This document shows, piece by piece, positions 1 to 5,260 of a stretch of 5,260 nucleotides of DNA (its first letter is position 1; each line of letters opens with the position of its first letter). This DNA comes from Desulfovibrio desulfuricans. Lineage in GTDB: Bacteria > Desulfobacterota > Desulfovibrionia > Desulfovibrionales > Desulfovibrionaceae. The DNA is taken from the NCBI GenBank assembly GCA_003251995.1, contig QKDT01000291.1, positions 1 to 5,260 on the forward strand. Direction: 5' to 3'. The notes under the pieces were generated by a model, which had not been told where the DNA came from, did no database searches, and saw nothing but the letters and a program-made list of their open reading frames with translations. The position numbers were made by a program, and so were the translations under genes.

Positions 1-1105
1 CCTGCTCGATCCATGATTCTGGGTAGTTGTGGGGATACTTGTATTCTTTGCCGTAGCCCCATTCTTTTTGCAACTGTGTTGAAGGGTTGCGCAGGTGCAG
101 CGGCACCGGGCGTGCGCCATTGAGCTTGATCTCGCGCGCGGCGTTGAGATAGGCCGCGTAAGAAGTGTTGCTCTTTTTGGCCAGGGCCAGATAGGTGACG
201 GTTTCCGCCAGCGGAATGAACCCTTCAGGCATGCCCACAAATTCTATGGCTTGCTGGCAGGCCACCGCCAGCCCCAAAGCATTGGGGTCTGCCAGGCCCA
301 CATCTTCCGAGGCAGAAAGTATCAGTCTGCGGCACACAAAGCGTGGGTCTTCGCCCCCTTCAAGCAGGCAGGCCAGATAATACAAGGCCGCATCAACATC
401 GCTGCCACGAATGGACTTGATGAGCGCTGATGCCAGTTCATAATGGTTGTCGCCGTCTTTGTCATGCCGGATGAGCACCTCGGGCAGGGCAGCCTTGATA
501 TGCTCCAGATCGCGGCTGTCTTCCGGCAGCGCACTCACATATTCCACAAGATTCAGCAGGGTGCGGGCATCACCGTGGGAAACCCCGGCAAGCAGATCGG
601 CTACCTCGTCAGGCATCCCCAACTGAAGGTCTTTTGCGCCGCGCCGGGCAAGCTCCATAAGTTCAGGGCGGCCCAAAGGCCTCAGCCGCAGCACATGCAA
701 ACGCGACAGCAACTGCCGCGTAACGCTGAACGAGGGGTTTTCTGTGGTGGTTGCCAGCAGGGTCAGTTCGCCTGATTCTACCAGCGGCAAAAAGAAATCC
801 TGCTGCGCCTTGGAAAAGCGGTGCAGCTCGTCCAGCACCAGAATTTCCACACCCGTAAGCGAGCGCCGCAAGTGCTGCAATCCCGCCTCGGGCGCGCTCA
901 ACCGCAAATACGTTTTGCCAGATGATTTTGCCAGCAACAGGGCAAGTGTGGATTTGCCGCATCCTGGCGGGCCGAAAAACAGCAGACTGGGCAAACGCCC
1001 AGACTTCATGAGCGAACGCAGACGATCCCCGAGGTGGGTCTGACCAAGAAAAAGCGCCAGATCGTCAGGCCGCATACGCTCCGGCAGCGGCTTGCTTACG
1101 GTCAC
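1..1105 (-). CDS. rarA: Replication-associated recombination protein A (RarA/MgsA), AAA+ ATPase; 3' end missing
   Basis: RarA is a cytosolic clamp-loader-like AAA+ ATPase that acts at stalled or gapped replication forks. I translated the whole frame without interruption: 368 residues from a GTG at 1105, with the C-terminus beyond the left edge (E. coli RarA, from memory, is about 447 residues). Seen: an N-terminal PLPERMRPDDL box (residues 6-16), Walker A GPPGCGKS (45-52), Walker B ILVLDELHRF (88-97) followed by SKAQQD, sensor-1 ATTTENPSF (118-126), a candidate arginine finger in LLSR (132-135), then the RarA-specific C-terminal region with SIRGSD (231-236), ASEDVG (265-270), VPLHLRN and YKYPHNYPESW near the window edge. 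The start overlaps the rsmE stop as GTGA and has AAGGGAG six bases upstream; an ATG at residue 11 is a weaker alternative because the PLPERMRP box begins before it. The stretch between the switch region and Walker B is about nine residues shorter than in E. coli RarA as I recall it. It is last of the visible leftward operon. Family assignment is very secure. Confidence 0.96.
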   Translation of the reverse strand, partial: MTVSKPLPERMRPDDLALFLGQTHLGDRLRSLMKSGRLPSLLFFGPPGCGKSTLALLLAKSSGKTYLRLSAPEAGLQHLRRSLTGVEILVLDELHRFSKAQQDFFLPLVESGELTLLATTTENPSFSVTRQLLSRLHVLRLRPLGRPELMELARRGAKDLQLGMPDEVADLLAGVSHGDARTLLNLVEYVSALPEDSRDLEHIKAALPEVLIRHDKDGDNHYELASALIKSIRGSDVDAALYYLACLLEGGEDPRFVCRRLILSASEDVGLADPNALGLAVACQQAIEFVGMPEGFIPLAETVTYLALAKKSNTSYAAYLNAAREIKLNGARPVPLHLRNPSTQLQKEWGYGKEYKYPHNYPESWIEQ

Positions 1106-1860
1106 TTTTCGCTCCCTTGGGTGGCGTCGGGCTTGCCACCAAGCTGCGATCCCCACCAGTGCAGGCCAAGGCAGAGAGTGGCGGCGGTTTCACAACGCAG
1201 CACCCGAGCGCCAAGGCTTACCGCGGTAAAGTCGGCAGCTTTCAGCGCGGCAAGCTCACGTTGCGAAAAGCCGCCTTCGGGGCCGATCACATATATGGTG
1301 AGGCCCGGCTGGCCTGCCATTTCTGGCGTGAGCATGTGTACGCCGTCCTGCAATTCCCATGGCAAAATGCGGTTATCGGCAGCGTGCGAAAGATGGATGA
1401 GCTGATCCACGCCGCCCGACAGGGCGCGCACTTCTGGCAGCCATGGGTTGCCGCTCTGCTTTGCCCCTGCGATCATCTGACCAAGGCAGGCCTCCTCCGC
1501 AGCGGCAGAAAGTTTGCCCTGGCTGTGGTCGCCCTGCCACAGCCATACGCCATGCGCGCCAAGCTCCACGGCTTTTTCCATAAAAAAGCCACGCCGCACG
1601 GCCTTGCTGTATGCCAGGGCAATAATGGCCTTGGCGTGGGGTGCGGGTGTTACGCTTTCAGAAACGCGCTGAAGCTGCACGTTTTTTTTGCCCACCTTGC
1701 ACACCACAAAAATGCCTGACCGACCCCGACCATCCAAAAGGCCCACTTCGGTGCCTTGTTCTGCACGCAGAACCTGCCCAAGGTGCCGGGCTTCCTGCCC
1801 CTCAAGAACAGGCGTATCCCCCCACAATTCAGGGGCCAGATAAAAAAACGGTACACTCAT
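1102..1860 (-). CDS. rsmE: 16S rRNA (uracil(1498)-N(3))-methyltransferase RsmE
   Basis: RsmE uses S-adenosylmethionine to methylate N3 of U1498 in 16S rRNA within the assembled 30S subunit. The protein is 252 residues, a usual length for the family. It has an N-terminal PUA-like RNA-binding part (about 1-70, with EARHLGQVLRAEQGTEVGLL) and a C-terminal SPOUT (trefoil-knot) methyltransferase domain. Key motifs seen are MEKAVELG (94-101), VIGPEGGFS (191-199) and LGARVLRCETAA (216-227), which form the SAM-binding knot. In the segment that usually reads EQSGR the protein has KQSGN (134-138), a departure at two generally conserved positions. An A8 run on the coding strand (1689-1682) encodes part of VGKKNV without disturbing the frame. 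The ATG at 1860 overlaps the upstream stop as ATGA; AAGGA lies 12 bases before it, rather far, so coupling to upstream translation is likely. Its stop overlaps the rarA start. Assignment is secure. Confidence 0.96.
   Translation of the reverse strand: MSVPFFYLAPELWGDTPVLEGQEARHLGQVLRAEQGTEVGLLDGRGRSGIFVVCKVGKKNVQLQRVSESVTPAPHAKAIIALAYSKAVRRGFFMEKAVELGAHGVWLWQGDHSQGKLSAAAEEACLGQMIAGAKQSGNPWLPEVRALSGGVDQLIHLSHAADNRILPWELQDGVHMLTPEMAGQPGLTIYVIGPEGGFSQRELAALKAADFTAVSLGARVLRCETAATLCLGLHWWGSQLGGKPDATQGSEK
1112..1118 (-). promoter_or_regulatory. Shine-Dalgarno site of rarA
   Basis: AAGGGAG on the minus strand lies inside the last codons of rsmE, six bases upstream of the GTG at 1105. It supports the GTG as the rarA start and shows that rarA can recruit its own ribosomes besides being coupled to rsmE through the GTGA overlap. 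Confidence 0.6.
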
Positions 1861-2675
1861 GAAACCACATTTTCCTTGGCGCCGCGCGCCTTGCGCACGG
1901 CCTTGAACCCGTCCTGCAATGAAACAAGACGTCTGTAATTTTTGCGAATTTCCTGACCTGCCGGGGTAAGACTATCTTCCAGCGGTTCAATATACTTGCG
2001 TTGCAGATAACTGTCGCGCAGGATTCTTTCCACACAGTCGATCACGGCGTCAACCAGACCGGGGAAGAAGCTGACGATTTCAAACTTCAGCTCATTGAGC
2101 AGATTCAGGGCCTCGCGGAACATCTGCAAATAGGTGATACGCGCGCCTTTGAAGGTGCGCTGGCACAGGTCTTCCAGAATGCGCACGCGCCTTGCCTGCT
2201 GAATATAGCTGAAGCGCGTACAGACTTCCTGATACAGTTCGCGCAGGTTTTCAAAGGCCTCGTCATTATCGGGCGAAAACAGATAGTTGGTCAACACCTT
2301 GCTTACATTGGAAAAAAACTCGTCGCTGTAGCTGATCATGCGGCGCTGGTGCTTGGTCAGCCAGCTATACAAAAACTTGAGCCGCTTTTCGTGGGTGCCA
2401 GTATTTTCAACAACCTCGGTGCGCTTGTATATGATGCGCCCCGTGTATTCGCCGCGCACAATGTCGTTGAGGCGCAAAAACATGTTTGAGGTGTCTTTGA
2501 TAATATTGAGCCCGGTGAGCGCCTCGCCGGTGATGGGGTGCAGCACCTCTTGCGCCACCACAGAAAGGGCGCGGTCTTGCCGCACGTTGCTGGCATCAAA
2601 GGTGTGCTGGCGGTATTTGATACGCAAAATAACCACCCGGCGCGGTTTGTCCAAAAAAAAATCCGTCACGGTCAA
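1857..2675 (-). CDS. Uncharacterised protein, C-terminal part of a gene split by a frameshift at a T9 run
   Basis: I do not recognise this family. The frame is open from a TTG at 2675 (a TGA lies three codons upstream) to the TGA at 1857-1859, 272 residues. It probably is not a gene of its own. It would need a TTG start, an 80-base overlap with the preceding frame, and would begin with four residues (LTVT) that are simply the other frame's coding DNA. Downstream of the T9 run this frame has the favoured GC-ending codons of the window, whereas the competing frame there uses rarer ones (ATA, GGA, CCA). Joined at the T run, it supplies residues 308-572 of a 572-residue product. Content: a strand-rich start (KPRRVVILRIKY), a middle part with NIIKDTSNMFLRLNDIVRGEYTG, then from about residue 95 of this part a highly charged, alpha-helical region without a signal peptide or membrane segment, so probably cytoplasmic. 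It ends in ATGA overlap with rsmE, so its translation probably drives rsmE. Confidence 0.8.
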   Translation of the reverse strand: MTVTDFFLDKPRRVVILRIKYRQHTFDASNVRQDRALSVVAQEVLHPITGEALTGLNIIKDTSNMFLRLNDIVRGEYTGRIIYKRTEVVENTGTHEKRLKFLYSWLTKHQRRMISYSDEFFSNVSKVLTNYLFSPDNDEAFENLRELYQEVCTRFSYIQQARRVRILEDLCQRTFKGARITYLQMFREALNLLNELKFEIVSFFPGLVDAVIDCVERILRDSYLQRKYIEPLEDSLTPAGQEIRKNYRRLVSLQDGFKAVRKARGAKENVVS

Positions 2676-3576
2676 TGATGCTCAGCACTTCATCCTGATC
2701 GGCGTCCACAGCCACAAGAGCCACCTTTTCCAGCAGGGGATAGCGCGTGTTTTCGCCATTTGCCATGTAGGTGGTGATGGTTCTGTCTGTCTGGCCCAGC
2801 ACGCGCAGCAAAAAGCGCTCACCCATTTTATGCAGCTTGCGGGCAAAGAGGGCGCTTGAAGTACGGCGCTCAGAAACAATGGGGAAGCCGTAAAGCTCCA
2901 TTAGATACTGATACACAAACATGCGGTTGCGTTCGTAAATATCGCTGTCGCCATAAACAAATTTGCCGATGCGTATGCCAAAGCGCTTCAGTTCGCTATC
3001 AATGTCTGACGGGAACGAGGCGAAAATTCCTGCAAGATGGAATTGCTTGTCCGCGCCCCAGGCCAGCACATGCGCCCTGTCCATGCTGAGCAGGTAAGGC
3101 ATGAGGGCAGGGTAGGTTTCAAGCACAACCGTGTCGGACGAACGGAACTGTTGGCGAAAAATATCCTGGTGTACACGGGGCAGACGAGAGGCCAGCGTTT
3201 GCAGATTCTGCACCATGACCTGATTTTCCAGCGGGCAGCATGCGCCGTCGCCCTCAGTAATGACAGGGTGCAGACGGTCGAACTGAAAAATTTCTGAAAA
3301 ATAGTCGAGCTGGCGTGCAAAGGCCACCATGGCAAAGCCGGGCAGCTCCTTGTATTCAAACATGTCGTTGTCAAACGAGGGCAGCAGCTCGCGTGCTTCA
3401 ACAAGAGGGTAGTTCTTGTTTTCCTGGTAGGGTTTGACCAGGCACAAGCGGATATGCACAGCATCGAGCAGCCGTTTGAGCTCCGTCAGATCGCTGACGG
3501 CAATGGATGAGGACAACTGGGTAGCGTCCTGCCAGGGCAGGCCGTCCTTGCTGAATACCTCTTGCCATTTAATCAT
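2596..3576 (-). CDS. Uncharacterised protein, N-terminal part of the same frameshifted gene
   Basis: First gene of the leftward operon; family not recognised. I choose the ATG at 3576 because AAGGGA (3589-3584) sits seven bases upstream; an in-frame GTG at 3582 is only one base from that site and is unlikely. From the ATG the frame gives 326 residues and stops at 2596. Residues 1-307 look genuine: a soluble alpha/beta protein with no signal peptide or membrane helix, containing FDRLHPVITEGDGACCPLEN (about 100-118), a possible strand-rich part TVVLETYPALMPYLLSMDRA (about 149-168), GIRIGKFVYGDSDIYERNRM (about 200-219) and VALVAVDADQDEVLSIIDRDGF leading into the T9 run. The last 18 or so residues after the run have poor codon use and look like out-of-frame readthrough. 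With one T fewer, the frame continues into the region ending at 1857. I infer one 572-residue gene; no function can be assigned. Confidence 0.82.
   Translation of the reverse strand: MIKWQEVFSKDGLPWQDATQLSSSIAVSDLTELKRLLDAVHIRLCLVKPYQENKNYPLVEARELLPSFDNDMFEYKELPGFAMVAFARQLDYFSEIFQFDRLHPVITEGDGACCPLENQVMVQNLQTLASRLPRVHQDIFRQQFRSSDTVVLETYPALMPYLLSMDRAHVLAWGADKQFHLAGIFASFPSDIDSELKRFGIRIGKFVYGDSDIYERNRMFVYQYLMELYGFPIVSERRTSSALFARKLHKMGERFLLRVLGQTDRTITTYMANGENTRYPLLEKVALVAVDADQDEVLSIIDRDGFFFGQTAPGGYFAYQIPPAHL
2653..2661 (-). other. Nine-T homopolymer where the reading frame changes (slippage site, phase-variable tract or sequence error)
   Basis: On the coding (minus) strand the sequence reads GAC GGA, nine T, then GGACAAACC. 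In the upstream frame this is D-G-F-F-F-G-Q and ends 17 codons later. With eight T it becomes D-G-F-F-L-D-K and enters the long downstream frame; eleven T would do the same. The required change is thus minus one or plus two nucleotides in DNA or mRNA, or a ribosomal +1 or -2 shift; a standard bacterial -1 shift would not work. Homopolymers of nine A or T are known sites of RNA polymerase slippage, of replication slippage in phase-variable genes, and of sequencing indels. Confidence 0.8.
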
Positions 3577-3583
3577 CCGCACA

Positions 3584-3589
3584 TCCCTT
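3584..3589 (-). promoter_or_regulatory. Shine-Dalgarno site of the uncharacterised gene
   Basis: AAGGGA on the minus strand lies seven bases upstream of the ATG at 3576. It decides the start in favour of that ATG over the GTG at 3582. Confidence 0.65.
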
Positions 3590-3665
3590 ATGGAAATTTG
3601 TTATTTACTATCTGCTTTTCAGAATTTTTTCCAGTGGGAAAGATGGAGGTTCCCTCAAAATCGGC

Positions 3666-3694
3666 ATCATAAGCGGCTGCCAAGGCAGTGTATG
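3666..3694 (-). promoter_or_regulatory. Weak sigma-70-like promoter candidate for the leftward operon
   Basis: On the minus strand TATGAT (3671-3666) matches the -10 consensus at five of six positions. Seventeen bases upstream CATACA (3694-3689) matches the -35 consensus at only three. Transcription would start near 3659 and leave a leader of about 80 bases before the ATG at 3576. The region between (3590-3650) is AT-rich, so other starts are possible. This is a pattern match only. Confidence 0.25.
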
Positions 3695-3719
3695 GGGGCG
3701 GCAAACGCAAGACGAGCAG

Positions 3720-3739
3720 CATTGTTTGGCATAACAATG
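3720..3739. repeat. Perfect 7-bp inverted repeat in the divergent intergenic region, possible operator
   Basis: CATTGTT (3720-3726) and AACAATG (3733-3739) are exact reverse complements separated by TGGCAT. The site lies near the centre of the divergent intergenic region and is flanked by two copies of a 9-base direct repeat, GAGCAGCAT, at 3714-3722 and 3739-3747. The symmetry fits a dimeric transcription factor site, but I cannot assign a regulator family. It could also form a small hairpin; there is no T tract after it on either strand, so it is not an intrinsic terminator. Confidence 0.35.
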
Positions 3740-3761
3740 AGCAGCATCCGCGCAAAAGAAG

Positions 3762-3790
3762 TTGCGGCGTCTCATACCCTTTGCTAAAAG
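3762..3790 (+). promoter_or_regulatory. Weak sigma-70-like promoter candidate for the GAF-mreB unit
   Basis: TTGCGG (3762-3767) and TAAAAG (3785-3790) are separated by 17 bases. The matches to consensus are three of six and four of six. Transcription would start near 3797, about 55 bases before the ATG at 3852. It lies downstream of the inverted repeat at 3720-3739. The match is poor and may be chance. Confidence 0.2.
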
Positions 3791-3851
3791 AGATGCGGTA
3801 CCCAAGAGTCGTCACCCCTAAGGGCGGCATCACCATCAACCCCATGTGCCA

Positions 3852-4889
3852 ATGACCGCCAACTCTGTTGAAAAGCATATTCTGAGCATTGTTTGCAGCG
3901 TTTTTGACGCCTATTCTGTAGTCCTTTTTTTGCCTGACGAAGAAGGCGAAGCGCACCACCTCGCGGCTGCGTTCAGCCTGGGCGAAAGAATAGCGTCCAA
4001 CGCCTCAGTGCTGCCCGGCAAGGGCCTTGTCGGCTGGATTATCCGCAACCGGCAACCTCTGCTTGTGCCAAATTTTGACCAGCGCCAGAGCAACCTCGGC
4101 TACTACAGCGGCGGTGAAGAGGCCAATATCAAGGCCTTTATGGGGTGCCCCGTGCCCACTGGTGGCGCCTTGTGCGTTGACAGCAAGCGTCAATACTCCT
4201 TTTCGGACAAAGACCACAAAATTTTGCAAATGTTTGCAGAGCTTATCTCTCGTCAGCAGGGCTCCGTCGGCAGACAGGAGCTTGCCGGGGATATTCCGCG
4301 CTATTTTGCAGAATTGTCTGTCATTCAGGATCTGCGCTTTCGTTACAAGCGCTGGCCTCAGTTTTTGCAAAATTATCTGCGCATTATGGTGGAGGCCTCA
4401 GGCTTTGACTACTGCGCCTTTGCCTCGGTGGACGAGCCGGGCGAAACCTACTGCGTTGAGAGCGAGTCGGCGCGGCTGCTGCTGACAGGCGAAGAACCGC
4501 TTATACTGCCCATGGGCAGCGGCATTACTGGCTGGGTTTTTCGCAACGACCAACCCGTGATTGCAGAAGGTGTTGAGGGTGCGCCCGCCACCGTGCTGTT
4601 TGGCAAACTGCCGGACATGCCCGATTTTCAGGCTGCCATTTGCATGCCGGTTATGGTTAACAAGAGCACACGCGGTGTACTTTGCCTTGCGCATACCAAT
4701 CCTCGTCAGATAGACGAATCGTTGCGTAGTTTTGTGCGCCAGTCTGTCGATCATCTGGCATTGTTTTTGGAAAATCTGTATCTTAAAATGCGTCTCAGAA
4801 CCATGTTGCCCAGAGCGCGGGTGCATAACGACGGCCCCCAGGCCTATGACCCCGATACCGCGCCCATGCCACCAACAAAAGAATACTAA
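3852..4889 (+). CDS. Tandem GAF-domain protein without an output domain, upstream of mreB
   Basis: GAF domains are small-molecule or protein-binding sensor modules. This 345-residue protein contains two and nothing else recognisable. GAF1 spans about residues 6-136, with LPGKGLVGWIIRNRQPLLVP (about 54-73) and GGALCVDSKRQYSFSDKDHK near its end. GAF2 spans about 170-313, with the equivalent GSGITGWVFRNDQPVIAEG (222-240) and RGVLCLAHTNPRQI. A helical linker joins them (about 137-170) and a short polar, proline-containing tail ends the protein. No histidine kinase, cyclase, EAL, HD or DNA-binding domain, signal peptide or membrane helix is seen, so it is probably a cytosolic ligand sensor or scaffold. 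The start is uncertain: ATG at 3852 is preferred over an in-frame GTG at 3846, an upstream TAA at 3819 excludes anything longer, and neither has a Shine-Dalgarno site at normal distance. Two bases separate it from mreB, which suggests co-transcription and, by inference, a link to cell shape or envelope growth. Ligand unknown. Confidence 0.92.
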   Translation: MTANSVEKHILSIVCSVFDAYSVVLFLPDEEGEAHHLAAAFSLGERIASNASVLPGKGLVGWIIRNRQPLLVPNFDQRQSNLGYYSGGEEANIKAFMGCPVPTGGALCVDSKRQYSFSDKDHKILQMFAELISRQQGSVGRQELAGDIPRYFAELSVIQDLRFRYKRWPQFLQNYLRIMVEASGFDYCAFASVDEPGETYCVESESARLLLTGEEPLILPMGSGITGWVFRNDQPVIAEGVEGAPATVLFGKLPDMPDFQAAICMPVMVNKSTRGVLCLAHTNPRQIDESLRSFVRQSVDHLALFLENLYLKMRLRTMLPRARVHNDGPQAYDPDTAPMPPTKEY

Positions 4890-4891
4890 AC

Positions 4892-5260
4892 ATGATTTTA
4901 CGGCGTTTATTCAGATTCTTGTCCAAAGACATTGCCATGGATCTTGGCACTGCCAACACCCTGCTTTACACCAGGGCGCATGGCATTGTTATCAATGAAC
5001 CATCGGTGGTTGCCATTGATACGCACAAGAATACAGTTCTCGCCGTGGGCGCGTCCGCCAAGGAATATCTGGGCCGTACGCCGCAACGCATCAAGGCCAT
5101 ACGCCCCATGAAGGACGGCGTTATTGCCGATTTCGACATAACCCGCGAAATGATTTCTTACTTCGTGCGCAAGGCCATCACCGGGCTGCGTCTGGTCAAA
5201 CCCTCCATGGTTATCTGTATTCCAACGGGCATTACCCAGGTGGAAAAGCGCGCCGTGATT
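4892..5260 (+). CDS. mreB: Rod shape-determining protein MreB; 3' end missing
   Basis: MreB is a bacterial actin homologue that polymerises on the inner face of the cytoplasmic membrane and directs lateral wall synthesis with MreC, MreD, RodA and PBP2. The first 123 residues are present; the family is usually about 335-350. Seen: a short amphipathic N-terminus MILRRLFRFLSKDIA, of the type that anchors Gram-negative MreB to the membrane; the phosphate-1 nucleotide-binding motif MDLGTANTLLY (16-26); NEPSVVAI; GRTPQRIKAIRPMKDGVIADF; and the KPSMVICIPTGITQVEKRAV stretch (103-122) typical of the family. It starts two bases after the GAF gene stop and has no strong Shine-Dalgarno site, so translation may depend on ribosomes arriving from the GAF gene. 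mreC and other shape genes often follow, but lie outside the window. Assignment is very secure. Confidence 0.97.
   Translation, partial: MILRRLFRFLSKDIAMDLGTANTLLYTRAHGIVINEPSVVAIDTHKNTVLAVGASAKEYLGRTPQRIKAIRPMKDGVIADFDITREMISYFVRKAITGLRLVKPSMVICIPTGITQVEKRAVI

Noticed and set aside
1682..1689. A8 run on the coding strand of rsmE as a second slippage site
   Set aside because: The rsmE frame runs through it without a break and family motifs lie in the same frame on its far side, so no recoding is needed.
1117..1719. A 200-residue open frame on the plus strand
   Set aside because: It lies entirely antisense to rsmE, whose motifs are unmistakable, and its composition is that of a mirror frame of GC-rich coding DNA.
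2001..2489. A 162-residue plus-strand frame
   Set aside because: Antisense to the C-terminal part of the uncharacterised gene, whose frame has the better codon use and the ATGA coupling to rsmE.
3677..3688. CTGCC-AA-GGCAG palindrome
   Set aside because: Five-base arms in GC-rich DNA are expected by chance, and there is no T tract to make it a terminator.
3727..3743. Sigma-54-like TGGCAT...GAGCA
   Set aside because: The GG and GC elements are eleven bases apart where ten are required, and the TTGC half is not matched.
3434..3787. A 117-residue plus-strand frame reaching into the intergenic region
   Set aside because: Its first half is antisense to the uncharacterised gene and the rest is low-quality intergenic sequence; no ribosome site or family features.
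3588..3959. A 123-residue minus-strand frame across the divergent intergenic region
   Set aside because: It begins inside the GAF gene, matches no family I know and has codon use unlike the neighbours.

Overview
The window looks like a chromosomal segment of a Gram-negative, fairly GC-rich bacterium. Gene content and protein style suggest a Desulfovibrio-type deltaproteobacterium (Desulfobacterota). That assignment is an inference from the RarA, RsmE and GAF-MreB sequences and arrangement; no rRNA or other phylogenetic marker is present.

Layout: two divergent transcription units are separated by about 270 bases (3577-3851). The leftward unit, read on the minus strand from 3576 towards 1, holds a long uncharacterised gene, then rsmE (16S rRNA m3U1498 methyltransferase), then rarA (AAA+ replication/recombination ATPase), which runs off the left edge. 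The gene junctions are ATGA and GTGA four-base overlaps, so the unit is almost certainly a translationally coupled operon. The rightward unit holds a tandem-GAF protein with no output domain, followed after two bases by mreB (actin-like rod-shape protein), which runs off the right edge.

The most notable point is in the uncharacterised gene. Its reading frame is broken at a run of nine T (coding strand, 2661-2653). The upstream frame (from 3576) ends at 2596. The downstream frame, which keeps normal codon use and continues to 1857, is open only from a TTG at 2675. Removing one T (or adding two) joins them into one 572-residue protein. Candidate explanations are transcriptional slippage or programmed frameshifting, phase variation by repeat length, a decayed gene, or a homopolymer sequencing error. 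The sequence alone cannot decide, but two independent overlapping genes is the least natural reading.

The divergent intergenic region is more AT-rich than the genes. It carries a perfect 7-bp inverted repeat (CATTGTT-N6-AACAATG), which is a possible operator or small hairpin, and only weak sigma-70-like promoter matches. I saw no tRNA, rRNA, CRISPR, insertion sequence, attachment site or clear intrinsic terminator. Most of the window is ordinary housekeeping. The unknown frameshifted protein and the GAF-GAF/mreB pairing are the parts worth following up.
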